DNA of 64,000 nucleotides, taken from assembly GCF_029222705.1 (NCBI RefSeq), contig NZ_JARGZF010000001.1:120437-184436 (forward strand), read 5' to 3'. The notes under the pieces were generated by a model. It did no database searches and had not been told where the DNA came from. It saw only the letters and a list, made by a program, of their open reading frames with translations. Position 1 is the stretch's first letter. Each line of letters begins with the position of its first letter. This stretch comes from Knoellia sp. p5-6-4. Its GTDB lineage: Bacteria > Actinomycetota > Actinomycetes > Actinomycetales > Dermatophilaceae. Shown here piece after piece: positions 49,836-58,865 of the stretch. The translations under genes were made by a program, and so were the position numbers.

Positions 49836-52601
49836 TCAGAGGTCGAGCTGGTGGGCGCGACGCACCGCTGCACGTCGATTGTTGACCCCGAGCTTGGTGT
49901 AGATGTGCTGAGTGTGGGTGCGGACCGTGCTCAAGGAGACGCTGAGCTCGCGAGCGATGGCCGGCCCGTCGAGGTCGGACCCGAGCAGCCGCATCACCTC
50001 GAGCTCACGCTCGCTGAGCGGCTCGACGTACGAGGGCCGTGGGTCCGGGGTGTCCACCGGTCCTGCCTTCCTGGTCCTCGGCGAGTCGGTCCGACCGCCG
50101 CGTAGAGGTCCCCCCGCCGAGGACGCCGACCCACCGGCGGCCGCACGCACTTCAGCCAGGAACTGGGGGTCGCCGTCGAGGTCCTCCAGCTCGTCGAGGA
50201 GACCGTGCAGCCCCACGGCATCGTCGGCGATCACCCGAACCCACGCTTCGGGATGAGCCAGGGCGAGGGCCAGGTGCAGCGACTCGAGCGCCTGGGTCCG
50301 GTCGCCCACGACGTGGCGGGCCAGCGCCGTCAGGACGGCCACCTCGACGGTCGTACCGATCCGCCCACCGGCGTCAGCGGCCTCTCGGAGTCGTCCGAGG
50401 AGATGCAGGGCGTCGGCGATCGTCACGTGGTCCTGGGACAACGCGTACTCGGCGAGCAGGATCCGCGCAAGCGTGAGCTGCTCGTACTCGCGAACGTACG
50501 TGACGTCCTCGCGCGGAGACAGCCGTCGTTCCCTCGCCCACCGTCGCGCTGCGGCGAGGTCACCGGCACGGACCCAGAGCCGCGCGCGGGTCGCGCCCAC
50601 CGGGCGCACGTTCGGTGAAAAGTCCCCGACGTAGAGGCGACCCGCCTCCTCGAGAAGGGCGTCGGCGCCACTCCAGTCGCCCACCGCTGCCCGCACGTCC
50701 GCCATGGCAACCCGCCACCGGTAGGGCTGCTGGGGCAGGCCGGCGCCTTCCCCCAGGTCGGCCGCCCGGTCTAGATGGCGAGCCGAGGTGGCGGCATCGC
50801 CGTACTGCCAGGCGACTCGGCCCAGGGCGACCCACATGTCGGCCGTCCCACGCACCACCGCGCCGGTGGTCGCCGATCGGGCGAGGCCCAGGGCCTCGGT
50901 CGCCAAGCGCTGGGCGTCGCCGAGCCGGCCAAGTGTGAGGGCCAGGTCCACGAGGGTCACCGTGCACCCCAGGACGTCGGCGACGTGCCCGGCTGCCGCG
51001 AGGTCGTGGGCTGCGGCCGTGTACGCCTCGTACGCGGACCGCAGGTCGCCAACCGCCCACGACGCCAGGCCCTTCAGCGCACGAGCGGCGGCCAGGGTGA
51101 GCAGGTCGTCGGTACCTGCCACGGCCAGGGCACCCTCGGCGTCGGAGATGGCGAGGTCGAGGTCACCGGCGACCAGCGCCAGTCCCGCCCGCTGGGTCGC
51201 GATCAGTGCCGGGAGCCGTTCAGCCTCCGCCCGGTCGCGCACCACCACGGCATCAGTCGGCCCTGCCAGCACCGCCTCCAGGTCGTCCAGTCGCTTCCCC
51301 ACTCCACCAAACTCGTTGTCGGCCATCAACGCCGCGATGAAGATCCCCGCCAGCACCGGCCGCCTCTCCACGACCTCGTCGGGGATGATGTCGATCCACC
51401 TCCGGATCACGCCCTCGCTTCGTTGCCGGCGGAGGGCCGGGGCGGCGATCTCGACGAGGTCGGCGGCCCGGACCAGATCCCCGGCTGCCACCGAGTGCCG
51501 AACCGCCGCATCCATCTCGCCCACCTGCTCGAACCACGCGCTGGCGCGCCGGTGCAACGCGCTCACGTCGATGGACGTTTCGGTGAGCAGCCGGGAGCGG
51601 AGCACATCAGCGAACAGGTGGTGGTACCGGTACCAGTGGCGACGGTCGTCCAGCGGCACGATGAGCAGGTTCTGCCGCTCCAGCGCGACCAACGTCGACC
51701 CTCCGTCCTCTTGGTCGGTCACCGCATCACAGAGCGGTCCGCTCAGGCGCTCAAGCACCGACGTCTCGAGAAGGAAGCGGCGAACCGCAGCAGGTTGCCG
51801 GTCGAGCACCTCGTCGGCGAGGTAGTCGACGACGAATCGGTCGTCGCCGGCGAACCCGGAGATGAAGGCCGTCTTGTCGTCGCGGTCGCGCAGCGAGGCG
51901 GCCGCCAGCTGGAGTGCGGCGATCCATCCCTCGGTTCGGGCCTCGAGGGACGCGACGTCTGCGGTACTCAGGTCCAGGCCGTGGATGCCGTTGAGGTACG
52001 TGCCTGCTTCGTCAGCACTGAAGCGCAGGTCCTTGGCGCGCACCTCGACCAGCTCGCCCCGTGCGCGAAGTCGGGCCAACGGGAGGGCGGGGTCGGCACG
52101 GGTGCCGATGACGAGATGGAGCTGTGGCGGTCGGTGGTCGAGCAGGAAGGCAAGGTCGTCGCTGATCGCGGGGTCGTCGACGAGGTGGAAGTCATCGAGC
52201 ACGAGGGTGACTTCGCCAGGGTGGACGCTCAGCTCGTTGACCAGGGCGGCGATGACACCCTCGAGGGTCCCGATCGCCGAGTCCAGGAGATCCAGTGCCG
52301 ATGCGGCGGCGCCAGGGCTCGCCCGCTCCACTGCGTGCAACACGTAGGACCAGAACCGGCGTGGTTCGCCGTCACGCTCGTCGAGGGACACCCAGGCGAC
52401 CGCGTGCCCTCCCGGTTGCTCGTCGAGGCCTGCTGCCAGCTGTGCCAGAAGAGTCGTCTTTCCGAAACCTGGTGGGGCCGACACCACGGTCAGGGCACAG
52501 GTGGAGGCACGGTCGACGATGTTGGTGAGGCGACGGCGCGGGACCAGGTCCCGGTGAGGCTGCGGAACGAGCAGCTTGTTCTCCACGAGAAGGTCACCCA
52601 T
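49836..52601 (-). CDS. MalT-like LuxR-family ATP-dependent transcriptional regulator (LAL-type)
   Basis: 921 residues. The N-terminal STAND ATPase has Walker A VSAPPGFGKTTLLAQLA (about residues 40-56), Walker B VTLVLDDFHLVDDPA and HLVIGTRADPALPLARLRARGEL. The middle (about 330-830) is alpha-helical, TPR-like. The C-terminal LuxR HTH is LSERELEVMRLLGSDLDGPA followed by VSLSTVRTHTQHIYTKLGV. Such regulators bind an inducer and ATP before activating. It probably drives the 77-residue protein and the DUF4386 gene downstream. ATG at 52601 after AAGGGAG. A truncated relative is at 32241. Confidence 0.92.
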   Translation of the reverse strand: MGDLLVENKLLVPQPHRDLVPRRRLTNIVDRASTCALTVVSAPPGFGKTTLLAQLAAGLDEQPGGHAVAWVSLDERDGEPRRFWSYVLHAVERASPGAAASALDLLDSAIGTLEGVIAALVNELSVHPGEVTLVLDDFHLVDDPAISDDLAFLLDHRPPQLHLVIGTRADPALPLARLRARGELVEVRAKDLRFSADEAGTYLNGIHGLDLSTADVASLEARTEGWIAALQLAAASLRDRDDKTAFISGFAGDDRFVVDYLADEVLDRQPAAVRRFLLETSVLERLSGPLCDAVTDQEDGGSTLVALERQNLLIVPLDDRRHWYRYHHLFADVLRSRLLTETSIDVSALHRRASAWFEQVGEMDAAVRHSVAAGDLVRAADLVEIAAPALRRQRSEGVIRRWIDIIPDEVVERRPVLAGIFIAALMADNEFGGVGKRLDDLEAVLAGPTDAVVVRDRAEAERLPALIATQRAGLALVAGDLDLAISDAEGALAVAGTDDLLTLAAARALKGLASWAVGDLRSAYEAYTAAAHDLAAAGHVADVLGCTVTLVDLALTLGRLGDAQRLATEALGLARSATTGAVVRGTADMWVALGRVAWQYGDAATSARHLDRAADLGEGAGLPQQPYRWRVAMADVRAAVGDWSGADALLEEAGRLYVGDFSPNVRPVGATRARLWVRAGDLAAARRWARERRLSPREDVTYVREYEQLTLARILLAEYALSQDHVTIADALHLLGRLREAADAGGRIGTTVEVAVLTALARHVVGDRTQALESLHLALALAHPEAWVRVIADDAVGLHGLLDELEDLDGDPQFLAEVRAAAGGSASSAGGPLRGGRTDSPRTRKAGPVDTPDPRPSYVEPLSERELEVMRLLGSDLDGPAIARELSVSLSTVRTHTQHIYTKLGVNNRRAAVRRAHQLDL

Positions 52602-52849
52602 CGGCGGCTCCCTTCGGTCCAAACCGTGCAGTTGGAGCGTAGAGGAGCGACCCCGGCGGCGTCTGCCCACCCCGAACCCCGGCATGCACTGGCTGGCCGG
52701 TCCTCCGCTCGCGGCGCTCCTCCTACTGATGCGGGCCCTGATGCGGCTCGGGTTCGTCCACAAACCATCCCTCAGCCCGACCCGACGACTCCCGCACACT
52801 TGGTCGCACCGAAGCCGCAGGTCCTCAGGCCACGCACCAGCCGGCAATC

Positions 52850-53115
52850 ATGATCTGGAGCGCGGTCTTCCCGACCCTCACCGTGCTCAACCTGTCGATC
52901 GGCACCTGGTTCCCCGACGGGGGCCGGTCCTGCGAACCTTCGTGCTTGCCACCATCGCGGTGCCGATCGTCATCTACGGGATCATGCCCCGGCTGCACCG
53001 CATCCGGATGCGGCTCCTGTCGCGACGGGCCCACCCCGGACTGCCCATTGGCACCACACGCCGCCTGCTGGATGCTGGTCACTGGCCAGCTCCATCCGAT
53101 GACGAGGCAGGCGGT
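52850..53115 (+). pseudogene. frameshifted two-helix membrane protein running into an MFS gene
   Basis: An ATG at 52850 opens MIWSAVFPTLTVLNLSIGTW. The sensible continuation, GPVLRTFVLATIAVPIVIYGI and MPRLHRIRMRLL, is in the next frame, so one indel near 52915 split the gene. The joined sequence resembles the two-helix tail found in some ABM-type membrane proteins. The second frame has no stop before the MFS ATG at 53116, so a longer fused product is possible on paper. The original function is unknown. Confidence 0.5.
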
Positions 53116-54393
53116 ATGGAACCACCTGATCCTGACTCGCCACGTCGAGGCGTCACCCTCGCGCCGCTCGACCCACCCCGGGCCGGGCGGCGGTTCATCA
53201 CGCTGTACGCCCTGTCCTACGCGGGCGGGTCACTGCTCTTCCTCGGCCCGCTACTGGTGTCGCTGGCGCTGAAGGTCAACGACCTGGTCGGGATCGCCGA
53301 CGCACCGAAGAACCTCTCCCTCGTCACGGGAGTCGGCTCCCTGCTGGCCATCGTGAGCAACCCGCTCTTCGGCCGCTTGAGCGACCGCACCACCTCACCG
53401 CTGGGCATGCGACGCCCGTGGATGATCGCCGGCCTGGCCGGCGGCACGATCGGGACGCTGACCGTCGCCCTCGCCCCCAACATCGGGGTCGTGCTCGTCG
53501 GCTGGTGCATCGCGCAGGTCTTCCTCAACGCCCTGCTCGCCGCCCAGGCCGCGATCCTGCCCGACCAGGTGCCCACCGTGCAGCGTGGCCTGGTCTCCGG
53601 CATCCTCGGCGTCTGCCTTCCGGTCGCCTCGGTGGCCGCCACCTACCTGGTCCAGGCCTTCGAAGGACGCCAGCTGATGACGTTCCTCGCGCCCGTGCTG
53701 GTCGGCGGCGTGCTCGTCGTCATCTTCACCACCTCCCTGCACGACCGTCGGCTCGACGTGGCCGACAGGCCGCCATGGTCGCTGCGCCAGGCGGTCGGGA
53801 CGTTCTACGTCAGCCCACGAGCCAACCCCGACTTCGCCTGGGCCTTCATCAGCCGGTTCATGCTGGTCATGGCCTACGCCTTGCTGGTGACCTACCAGGC
53901 CTACTACCTGATCGACGAGGTCGGAGTCTCGCAGAGCGAGGTCGCGCACCAGATCTACCTCGGAACCCTGGCCCAGTCCCTTGCCCTCATCAGCGCCTCA
54001 CCGCTCACCGGCCGTCTGTCCGACCGACTCCAACGCCGAAAGATCTTCGTCATCGCAGCCGCCGTGATCTATGCAGGGGCACTGTTCCTGATCGCCACGG
54101 CCCACGGGACCGGTGGCTATCTGGTCGGCATGGCCATCGGCGGCCTGGGCTTCGGCATGTACATGGCCGTCGACCTCGCCCTCGTCGTCGACGTCCTGCC
54201 CGACACCGGTTCTGCCGCGAAGGACCTCGGCGTGCTGAACATCGCCGGGGCCTTGCCCTTTGCTCTCGCGCCGGCTCTCGCGCCGGCCGTTCTCGCCATC
54301 AGGGAGAACAGCTACTCCGTCCTGTATCTCGTCGCGGGCACCTGCGCTCTCCTTGGAGCCCTCGCCGTTGTCCCGATCAGAAGTGTCCGATAG
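53116..54393 (+). CDS. MFS transporter (GPH/sucrose-permease-like)
   Basis: 425 residues with about eleven to twelve helices. After a 28-residue tail, RRFITLYALSYAGGSLLFLGPLLVSLAL forms helix 1. The motif between helices 2 and 3 is SNPLFGRLSDRTTSPLGMRRPW, whose extra length resembles GPH or SUC-type sugar symporters; in the second half the counterpart is SPLTGRLSDRLQRRKIF. Cytoplasmic residues between halves are few. The substrate, perhaps a sugar or glycoside, is not readable. GAGGCAGGCGGT precedes the ATG at 53116. It is divergent from the LuxR regulator. Confidence 0.85.
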   Translation: MEPPDPDSPRRGVTLAPLDPPRAGRRFITLYALSYAGGSLLFLGPLLVSLALKVNDLVGIADAPKNLSLVTGVGSLLAIVSNPLFGRLSDRTTSPLGMRRPWMIAGLAGGTIGTLTVALAPNIGVVLVGWCIAQVFLNALLAAQAAILPDQVPTVQRGLVSGILGVCLPVASVAATYLVQAFEGRQLMTFLAPVLVGGVLVVIFTTSLHDRRLDVADRPPWSLRQAVGTFYVSPRANPDFAWAFISRFMLVMAYALLVTYQAYYLIDEVGVSQSEVAHQIYLGTLAQSLALISASPLTGRLSDRLQRRKIFVIAAAVIYAGALFLIATAHGTGGYLVGMAIGGLGFGMYMAVDLALVVDVLPDTGSAAKDLGVLNIAGALPFALAPALAPAVLAIRENSYSVLYLVAGTCALLGALAVVPIRSVR

Positions 54394-54533
54394 ACGCCCC
54401 GGTCGACACCGCGCCTCGCCAGGCGCCGGTCCTGCGTCAATGAAACAAGCAGCCGAGTTGAGGATGTTGGTTCGGGTGTCGTGGCTGCGGCAACTTGGCC
54501 AGTCAGCGCGAACGAGCGCTGTACCGTCGCCTT

Positions 54534-55205
54534 ATGCGATCACTGCGTCGCGTCGCGAGCACCTGGCGCTGGGCATGGCCGCTGCTGCTCGCCCTGACCT
54601 CAGTCACTGTGTTGTTCGCGATCACTCCTCCAGGTGGCCCGGGGTGCCCCTCGGTCTGGAGCGCGGCGCAGTACCACGGGCACGGGATGGGGCCGCACTT
54701 CTACGACTGTCGAACCTGGGGGGAGCAGACAGACGCCACGATCCATTGGGCATACCTCAGCTTGGTTGTCGGGCTAGGCCTGCTGTTCGGCGGGTACGCA
54801 CTCGAAGGGCTGCTGCGCCAATCCCATCGCTCGTACGAGGCCAAGGACGAGGCCGCCTCGCTGTACCCGGCCAGGAGGTTGGTAGCGACCGCGCTGCTTG
54901 GCCCCAGTCCCACATCGTCAACGCGATGGGCATCTTCCGCACGTGCGTCAAGACATGGATCGACCGCTACGCAGCCGAGGGCGAGGCCGGGCTGCACGAC
55001 CGGCCGTCCCGGCCGCACACCTGCCCACGACGGACCCGCCCCGAGGTCGAGCGCCGTAGGCCTACCGGCAGGTCTTCACCAGCAACGCCGAGCGCGCCGA
55101 TGCCGTTGCGCCCTGGCTGGAGCACACTCGACGACGCCACAGCGCACTCGGCGGGCTACCCCGGATCAGCCGCCTGTGACCAAACTGATGGCCGGGTGCA
55201 CCTAG
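54534..55205 (+). pseudogene. membrane protein truncated by an IS481 remnant
   Basis: The first 120 codons look genuine: MRSLRRVASTWRWAWPLLLAL has helix 1, then a Cys-containing loop (GCPSVWSAAQYHGHGMGPHFYDC) and helix 2 (HWAYLSLVVGLGLLFGGYAL). Past about 54895 the frame runs out of phase through transposase DNA, and the tail is arginine/proline noise. The family is unknown. The two cysteines of the loop might pair outside the membrane. No strong ribosome-binding site precedes the ATG at 54534. Confidence 0.55.
54896..55179 (+). mobile_element. internally deleted IS481-family transposase remnant
   Basis: One frame encodes the N-terminal HTH part, with IFRTCVKTWIDRYAAEGEAG and LHDRPSRPHTCPRRTRPEVE, matching the IS481 pattern (WxxRYxAEGxAGLxDRSSRPHxxPxxTxP). 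After about 55050 a different frame gives the C-terminus YRQVFTSNAERADAVAPWLE followed by RRRHSALGGLPRISRL and a stop. The DDE catalytic core, about 170 residues, is gone. The element is dead and has truncated the membrane gene before it. Confidence 0.85.
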
Positions 55206-55424
55206 CGCAGGTGCTCACCGGACCGATGTAGGCGTGGTGCCGGGGATACCTCGGCGCCACTGGCAGCCGAAGAGCGAGCCGCCGCGCGGTCCATCGACCC
55301 TAGGCTCTTCGTCACCGGGACGTCCGCCTGCAAGACGCGAGCTACGCCATCCCCGGGCCCGCAGGTGCACGCAGTGGCGGGCCCCTGCGGCATGTCCCGA
55401 TGTGCGGACTCTGGCTCGAGAACA

Positions 55425-55721
55425 TCAGAGCTGCACCATGCCGATCAGCGCCAAAGGGATGACTCCGACCAGCATGGCGATCAAGCCAAACCTCGCTGTC
55501 CTCCACTTCCATGGCTGGTTCCCCGGCGCCAGTAAGGGGATGCAGGCCAAGGCACCGGCCACTGTGAGGGCAATGAGCGCCCAGAACAGGGCTTCAACCA
55601 GGCGGATGGGTAATGCAGCTGCGACGTCTCTTGCAAACCATCCGACGACCGAGCCCAGCGCAAGCGAGGCGATCACGAGTGCGACGGGTTGAACGCCTTC
55701 CTGCTTGGTGCTTTCCTTCAT
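55425..55721 (-). CDS. small three-helix membrane protein
   Basis: 98 residues: MKESTKQEGVQPVALVIASL leads to LALGSVVGWFARDVAAALP, then LVEALFWALIALTVAGALACI and FGLIAMLVGVIPLALIGMV. Three helices with a short basic N-terminus. No family is recognised. The ATG at 55721 is chosen; an in-frame ATG at 55757 would add MSHRNRGAGRVG. It lies about 100 bp downstream of the lipoprotein gene on the same strand, so it may be the third gene of that operon. GC content here is lower than the window average. Confidence 0.5.
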   Translation of the reverse strand: MKESTKQEGVQPVALVIASLALGSVVGWFARDVAAALPIRLVEALFWALIALTVAGALACIPLLAPGNQPWKWRTARFGLIAMLVGVIPLALIGMVQL

Positions 55722-55820
55722 GCCCACGCGTCCCGCTCCTCTGTTTCGATGACTCATCACTGGCTCGAGTGCGCGTCCCACAGTCGCTGACGCCCCCCGA
55801 AGGACCTATAGCTCGACGCC

Positions 55821-56324
55821 TCACCTGGCGACCGTCCCTGGGGCCTTCTCCAGGTGTGAGAGCTCGCCGTCCGCGCAGAACCTCGTCTGGGCGACGGCCG
55901 GGTCGCTGGGGCTGATGTGGGTCGATGACTTGTCAGCGTGCGGCCAGTCGGTGAACCGCTGCGCGGTCTCGTCGACCGCCAGGAAGTCCCCTCCTTCTTC
56001 CCCCAGCGACGACTCGGCCCATACCCCCATAAGCTGCTGGTCGATTCCTCGGACTCGGAACTGGGGCGCGACCAGGTAGATCGGTTCGGGGTCCGGCAGC
56101 CGGACCGCCCGTGACCGCGTCGTGTCCTCGACAGGACCCGGCTTGGCCCGCAAAAGGGCGTCGCCCGCACTGCCGCCTGCGGGAATGCAGTCCACCGGGG
56201 GTGTCGGCTGCTCCCGGGAAGCGGACGGCCGGGTGCAACCCGTCACAACGACAGCCGACAAGACCAGCGCCGCTGCCTGTGCGGGGCGTGGGCGCCACGG
56301 TGTCACCGTCTGCTTGCCCTTCAT
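55821..56324 (-). CDS. putative lipoprotein
   Basis: 167 residues. A type II signal peptide is clear: MKGKQTVTPWRPRPAQAAAL, then VLSAVVVTGC with the lipobox cysteine at about residue 30. The mature part has a few strands (PEPIYLVAPQFRVRGIDQQL, GDFLAVDETAQRF) and ends LSHLEKAPGTVAR; no domain is recognised. The ATG overlaps the stop of the NTR-like gene (ATGA), so the two are coupled. Anchoring to the outer face of the membrane is inferred from the lipobox. Confidence 0.65.
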   Translation of the reverse strand: MKGKQTVTPWRPRPAQAAALVLSAVVVTGCTRPSASREQPTPPVDCIPAGGSAGDALLRAKPGPVEDTTRSRAVRLPDPEPIYLVAPQFRVRGIDQQLMGVWAESSLGEEGGDFLAVDETAQRFTDWPHADKSSTHISPSDPAVAQTRFCADGELSHLEKAPGTVAR

Positions 56325-56992
56325 GGTGCCCTCAGATGCTCCGGGTCGATGACCGCCCGCCGGGGTCGGCGCCGCACCCGCACCGCGACCAGGGCGACCA
56401 GGATGAGCAGGAGACCAGCTGCGCCGACGCCGAGGGGCAGCGCGATACCGGGCCCGTCCGGGTGCTCGGGGGCCGCGAGGGGCGTGCCCGTCGGTGTCTG
56501 CCCGCGGGGTGCCGTCGAGGTGTGGGCCTCGACCAGGGTGCCGGGTCCGGTGACCGCCTCGACCTCGGCCACGAGCTCGTTGGACACGAGCCTGGTTCCG
56601 TCACACAGTGAGGCCCGCAGCTCACTCCTCGCACGTCCGGCAAGGACGAGGTACTCGGGCCCCTCCCGCACCCCGATGCCACAGGTCGCATCGCCAACAG
56701 GGGACCGCACGATGATCGTGGCGGAGGGCTCGTCCTTGAAGACCTCCGCCACGGCGACCTCGTAGGCCGCCCAGGGGTCGCTCCCCGTCCCGACCGGGTC
56801 GGGCACTTCGGTGAGGGTGCCACGCACCACCACGTCGGCGCGCTCCACCTGCTGCGCGGTGCTGTCATTCGGCGGGCAGCTGCAGGCGTGCGCTTCGGGG
56901 GCCGGCGCCGTCAGGACGAGGACGATCACCAGAGCCAGGAACGCGGGCACCCGCACCAGGAGGCGCGCTTCATCGTCCTCGGATGGCACCAC
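56321..56992 (-). CDS. secreted, membrane-anchored NTR/TIMP-like domain protein
   Basis: About 223 residues. The signal peptide LLVRVPAFLALVIVLVL-TAPAPEAHA is followed at the mature N-terminus by CSCPP, then VERADVVVRGTLTEV, AYEVAVAEVFKDEP, GDATCGIGVREGPEYLVLAG and ASLCDGT. A mature CxC start and strand order like this are the hallmarks of netrin/TIMP-like (NTR) modules. A C-terminal helix (LGVGAAGLLLILVALVAVRV) and basic tail anchor it. It possibly binds a protease or metal. Start: adjacent GTGs at 56992 and 56989. Coupled to the lipoprotein gene. Confidence 0.65.
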   Translation of the reverse strand: MVPSEDDEARLLVRVPAFLALVIVLVLTAPAPEAHACSCPPNDSTAQQVERADVVVRGTLTEVPDPVGTGSDPWAAYEVAVAEVFKDEPSATIIVRSPVGDATCGIGVREGPEYLVLAGRARSELRASLCDGTRLVSNELVAEVEAVTGPGTLVEAHTSTAPRGQTPTGTPLAAPEHPDGPGIALPLGVGAAGLLLILVALVAVRVRRRPRRAVIDPEHLRAP

Positions 56993-57279
56993 GTGGCGCC
57001 CGGTTTCCCACCGACCGCTCCTCCGCGCCCACGGGAACACGGTATGCCGCCCGAACGACGTGCGCGGTCGGTTCGGTCATCACCTGCGAGTACCAGCAGA
57101 GGTCGGACGTCCTCATCTGCCTGACAACGCGTGGCGCCGAACAGCACGTCACACCGGGTGCGCCGATGCCCGCGCTCCTCTCGCGGTAGCCCCGAGCGCC
57201 GGCCACAGGGAACGGCAGCCGCCGTAGCGCATTGAGCTATCTGAAGGTTGTTACCGCCGGAACATCTGCGGGCGCCCAT

Positions 57280-58575
57280 TCACGGGCGCAGCGTGGTCAG
57301 GGCTGATTGGGCCGCTGCGACGCGAGTGGCGTAGGCCGGGTCGTTTGCTCGGTTGGTCAGCTCATAAGGGTCGGCGCTCAGGTCGTAGTACTCCTTGAAG
57401 CCCTGCGCGTAAACGATGTACTTGGCCTGGACGCTCTTGACCGCCTGCCAACTGTTGGCCCGCCGGGGTCCTTCCATGTAGACCCATGTGCGGCTTGGGC
57501 CGCCTTGGGGGTCGGAGATGATGTTCTTCAGACTGATGCCGCGTGCAAGCGGCATGGTGATGCCCGCGAAGTCGGTGAAGGTGGGGGCGAGGTCGAGCAG
57601 GCTGACCTGTACGGCCACGCTCGCGGCTGGTCGCCCTGGCATCCGCACGAAGAACGGCATGGTGGCCAGTTCCTCGTAGGCGTAGGACTTGGACTCCACA
57701 CGGTGGGATCCGAACCCGTACCCGTTGTCGCTGGTGAAGAAGACGACGGTGTTGTCGAGCAGCCCCTTTTGTCGCAGGTGTCCGAGGATGGCTGTGATGC
57801 TGTCGTTGACGGCCATCAGTGATCGGGCCTTGTTGGTCCGTTCCTGTATCCAGCGGGAGATGGTGGTCTGGTCCGCCAGCGGCAGGGCGCGGATCTCTGG
57901 CGGCTTGTCCGAGACGTCCACCTCGTTGAAGTTGGGTGGCCAGGGCGCGAGTTGCACTGCGGCGGTGGCGTACCGGTTCGGCGGTTTGGCGGGAAGGTGG
58001 GGTTGGTTGTAGCCCAGGTAGAGGAAGAACGGCTTGCCCACCGGCGTGCTGTTGATGAAGTTCTTGGCCGCCACCGTGAGGTAGTCGGCCGTGTAGTAGC
58101 CCTTGGACTCGGTCGCCTTGGCAGCAGACCCGTCGGCCCGCCAATAGTCCCATCCTGGCGGGACATTGGTGTTCGGCCGCGTCCAGGGGAAGTCGTTGAG
58201 GTACTTGCCGGCCAGGCCCGTCCGGTAGCCAGCGCCTCTCATAACCGTGGCGATCGTGCGGCTGTCGTTGAGGTTCATGCCATCTGCATTGGTCCGGACG
58301 CCGACCTCGCTGCTGTAGCGCCCGGTCAGGATCGAGGCCCGGCTGGGACAGCACATCGGCACCTCTACCGCAGCCGACGTGAAGTTCAGCCAGGTACCGT
58401 CGTTGCGGAACGTCAACGGCGCCAGCTCGTCCTTTCGCATGTCGTCGACAAGCAGGAACAGAACGTTCGGCTGCGAGCTGATCGCTTGCGCCTTGGGCGG
58501 TTCAAGGGCCGTTGCAAGGGTGCCGCAGAGGGCTGCACCCAGGGCAGCGACCGGCCACTTCATCGACCGTCTCAT
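57280..58575 (-). CDS. secreted sulfatase (N-acetylglucosamine-6-sulfatase-like)
   Basis: 431 residues. A signal peptide (MRRSMKWPVAALGAALCG to PPKAQA) leads to a sulfatase fold. The first metal Asp pair is in NVLFLLVDDMRKDEL. The formylglycine motif C-x-P-S-R is VPMCCPSRASILTGRY (about residue 80), followed by KYLNDFP. The later metal site is VFFTSDNGYGFGSHR (about 290). It likely removes sulfate esters from host or plant polysaccharides outside the cell, once activated by a formylglycine-generating enzyme encoded elsewhere. The C-terminal domain is short. A 17-bp palindrome lies upstream. Confidence 0.88.
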   Translation of the reverse strand: MRRSMKWPVAALGAALCGTLATALEPPKAQAISSQPNVLFLLVDDMRKDELAPLTFRNDGTWLNFTSAAVEVPMCCPSRASILTGRYSSEVGVRTNADGMNLNDSRTIATVMRGAGYRTGLAGKYLNDFPWTRPNTNVPPGWDYWRADGSAAKATESKGYYTADYLTVAAKNFINSTPVGKPFFLYLGYNQPHLPAKPPNRYATAAVQLAPWPPNFNEVDVSDKPPEIRALPLADQTTISRWIQERTNKARSLMAVNDSITAILGHLRQKGLLDNTVVFFTSDNGYGFGSHRVESKSYAYEELATMPFFVRMPGRPAASVAVQVSLLDLAPTFTDFAGITMPLARGISLKNIISDPQGGPSRTWVYMEGPRRANSWQAVKSVQAKYIVYAQGFKEYYDLSADPYELTNRANDPAYATRVAAAQSALTTLRP

Positions 58576-58670
58576 GCCCGTGACCTCCGGGTGGCTATAA
58601 ACATCTCTCTTGGCAGTGGCTGAGAGGACCCCGCCCGTGGCTCGTGCGGAGTCTGTTCGTGCACCCACAA

Positions 58671-58687
58671 CGTTAGGGAACCTAACG
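58671..58687. promoter_or_regulatory. perfect 7-3-7 palindrome upstream of the sulfatase
   Basis: CGTTAGGGAACCTAACG has 7-bp perfect arms and a GAA spacer, 96 bp before the sulfatase ATG. The arms are AT-richer than the surroundings. It has the size of a homodimeric repressor site. No dedicated regulator gene is adjacent. Confidence 0.55.
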
Positions 58688-58772
58688 ACGCAGGACTTCC
58701 CGCCCTCGACGTACTTGCAAACCGCGGCTCGTCATCGCGGTCGGAGGCAAGTCGTCGCCACAGGAGGAACTC

Positions 58773-58865
58773 ATGACTCAAAGCGACTCGCAAGGGCAGC
58801 GAAAGCTGCCCCCTCAAGGTGTCATGACCCGGCTGGGGCACCCACGACTGCCCCTCCTCGATTAA
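58773..58865 (+). CDS. possible 30-codon ORF with strong ribosome-binding site
   Basis: AGGAGGAAC stands in ideal position before an ATG encoding MTQSDSQGQRKLPPQG plus VMTRLGHPRLPLLD, then TAA. No similarity is recognised. It may be the beginning of a gene that has since been truncated by the debris around it, or a true small protein. The base composition is not strongly coding-like. Confidence 0.3.
   Translation: MTQSDSQGQRKLPPQGVMTRLGHPRLPLLD

Noticed and set aside
50775-52853. Long plus-strand frame antisense to the LuxR regulator
   Set aside because: No domain or ribosome-binding site; the minus-strand protein is unmistakable.
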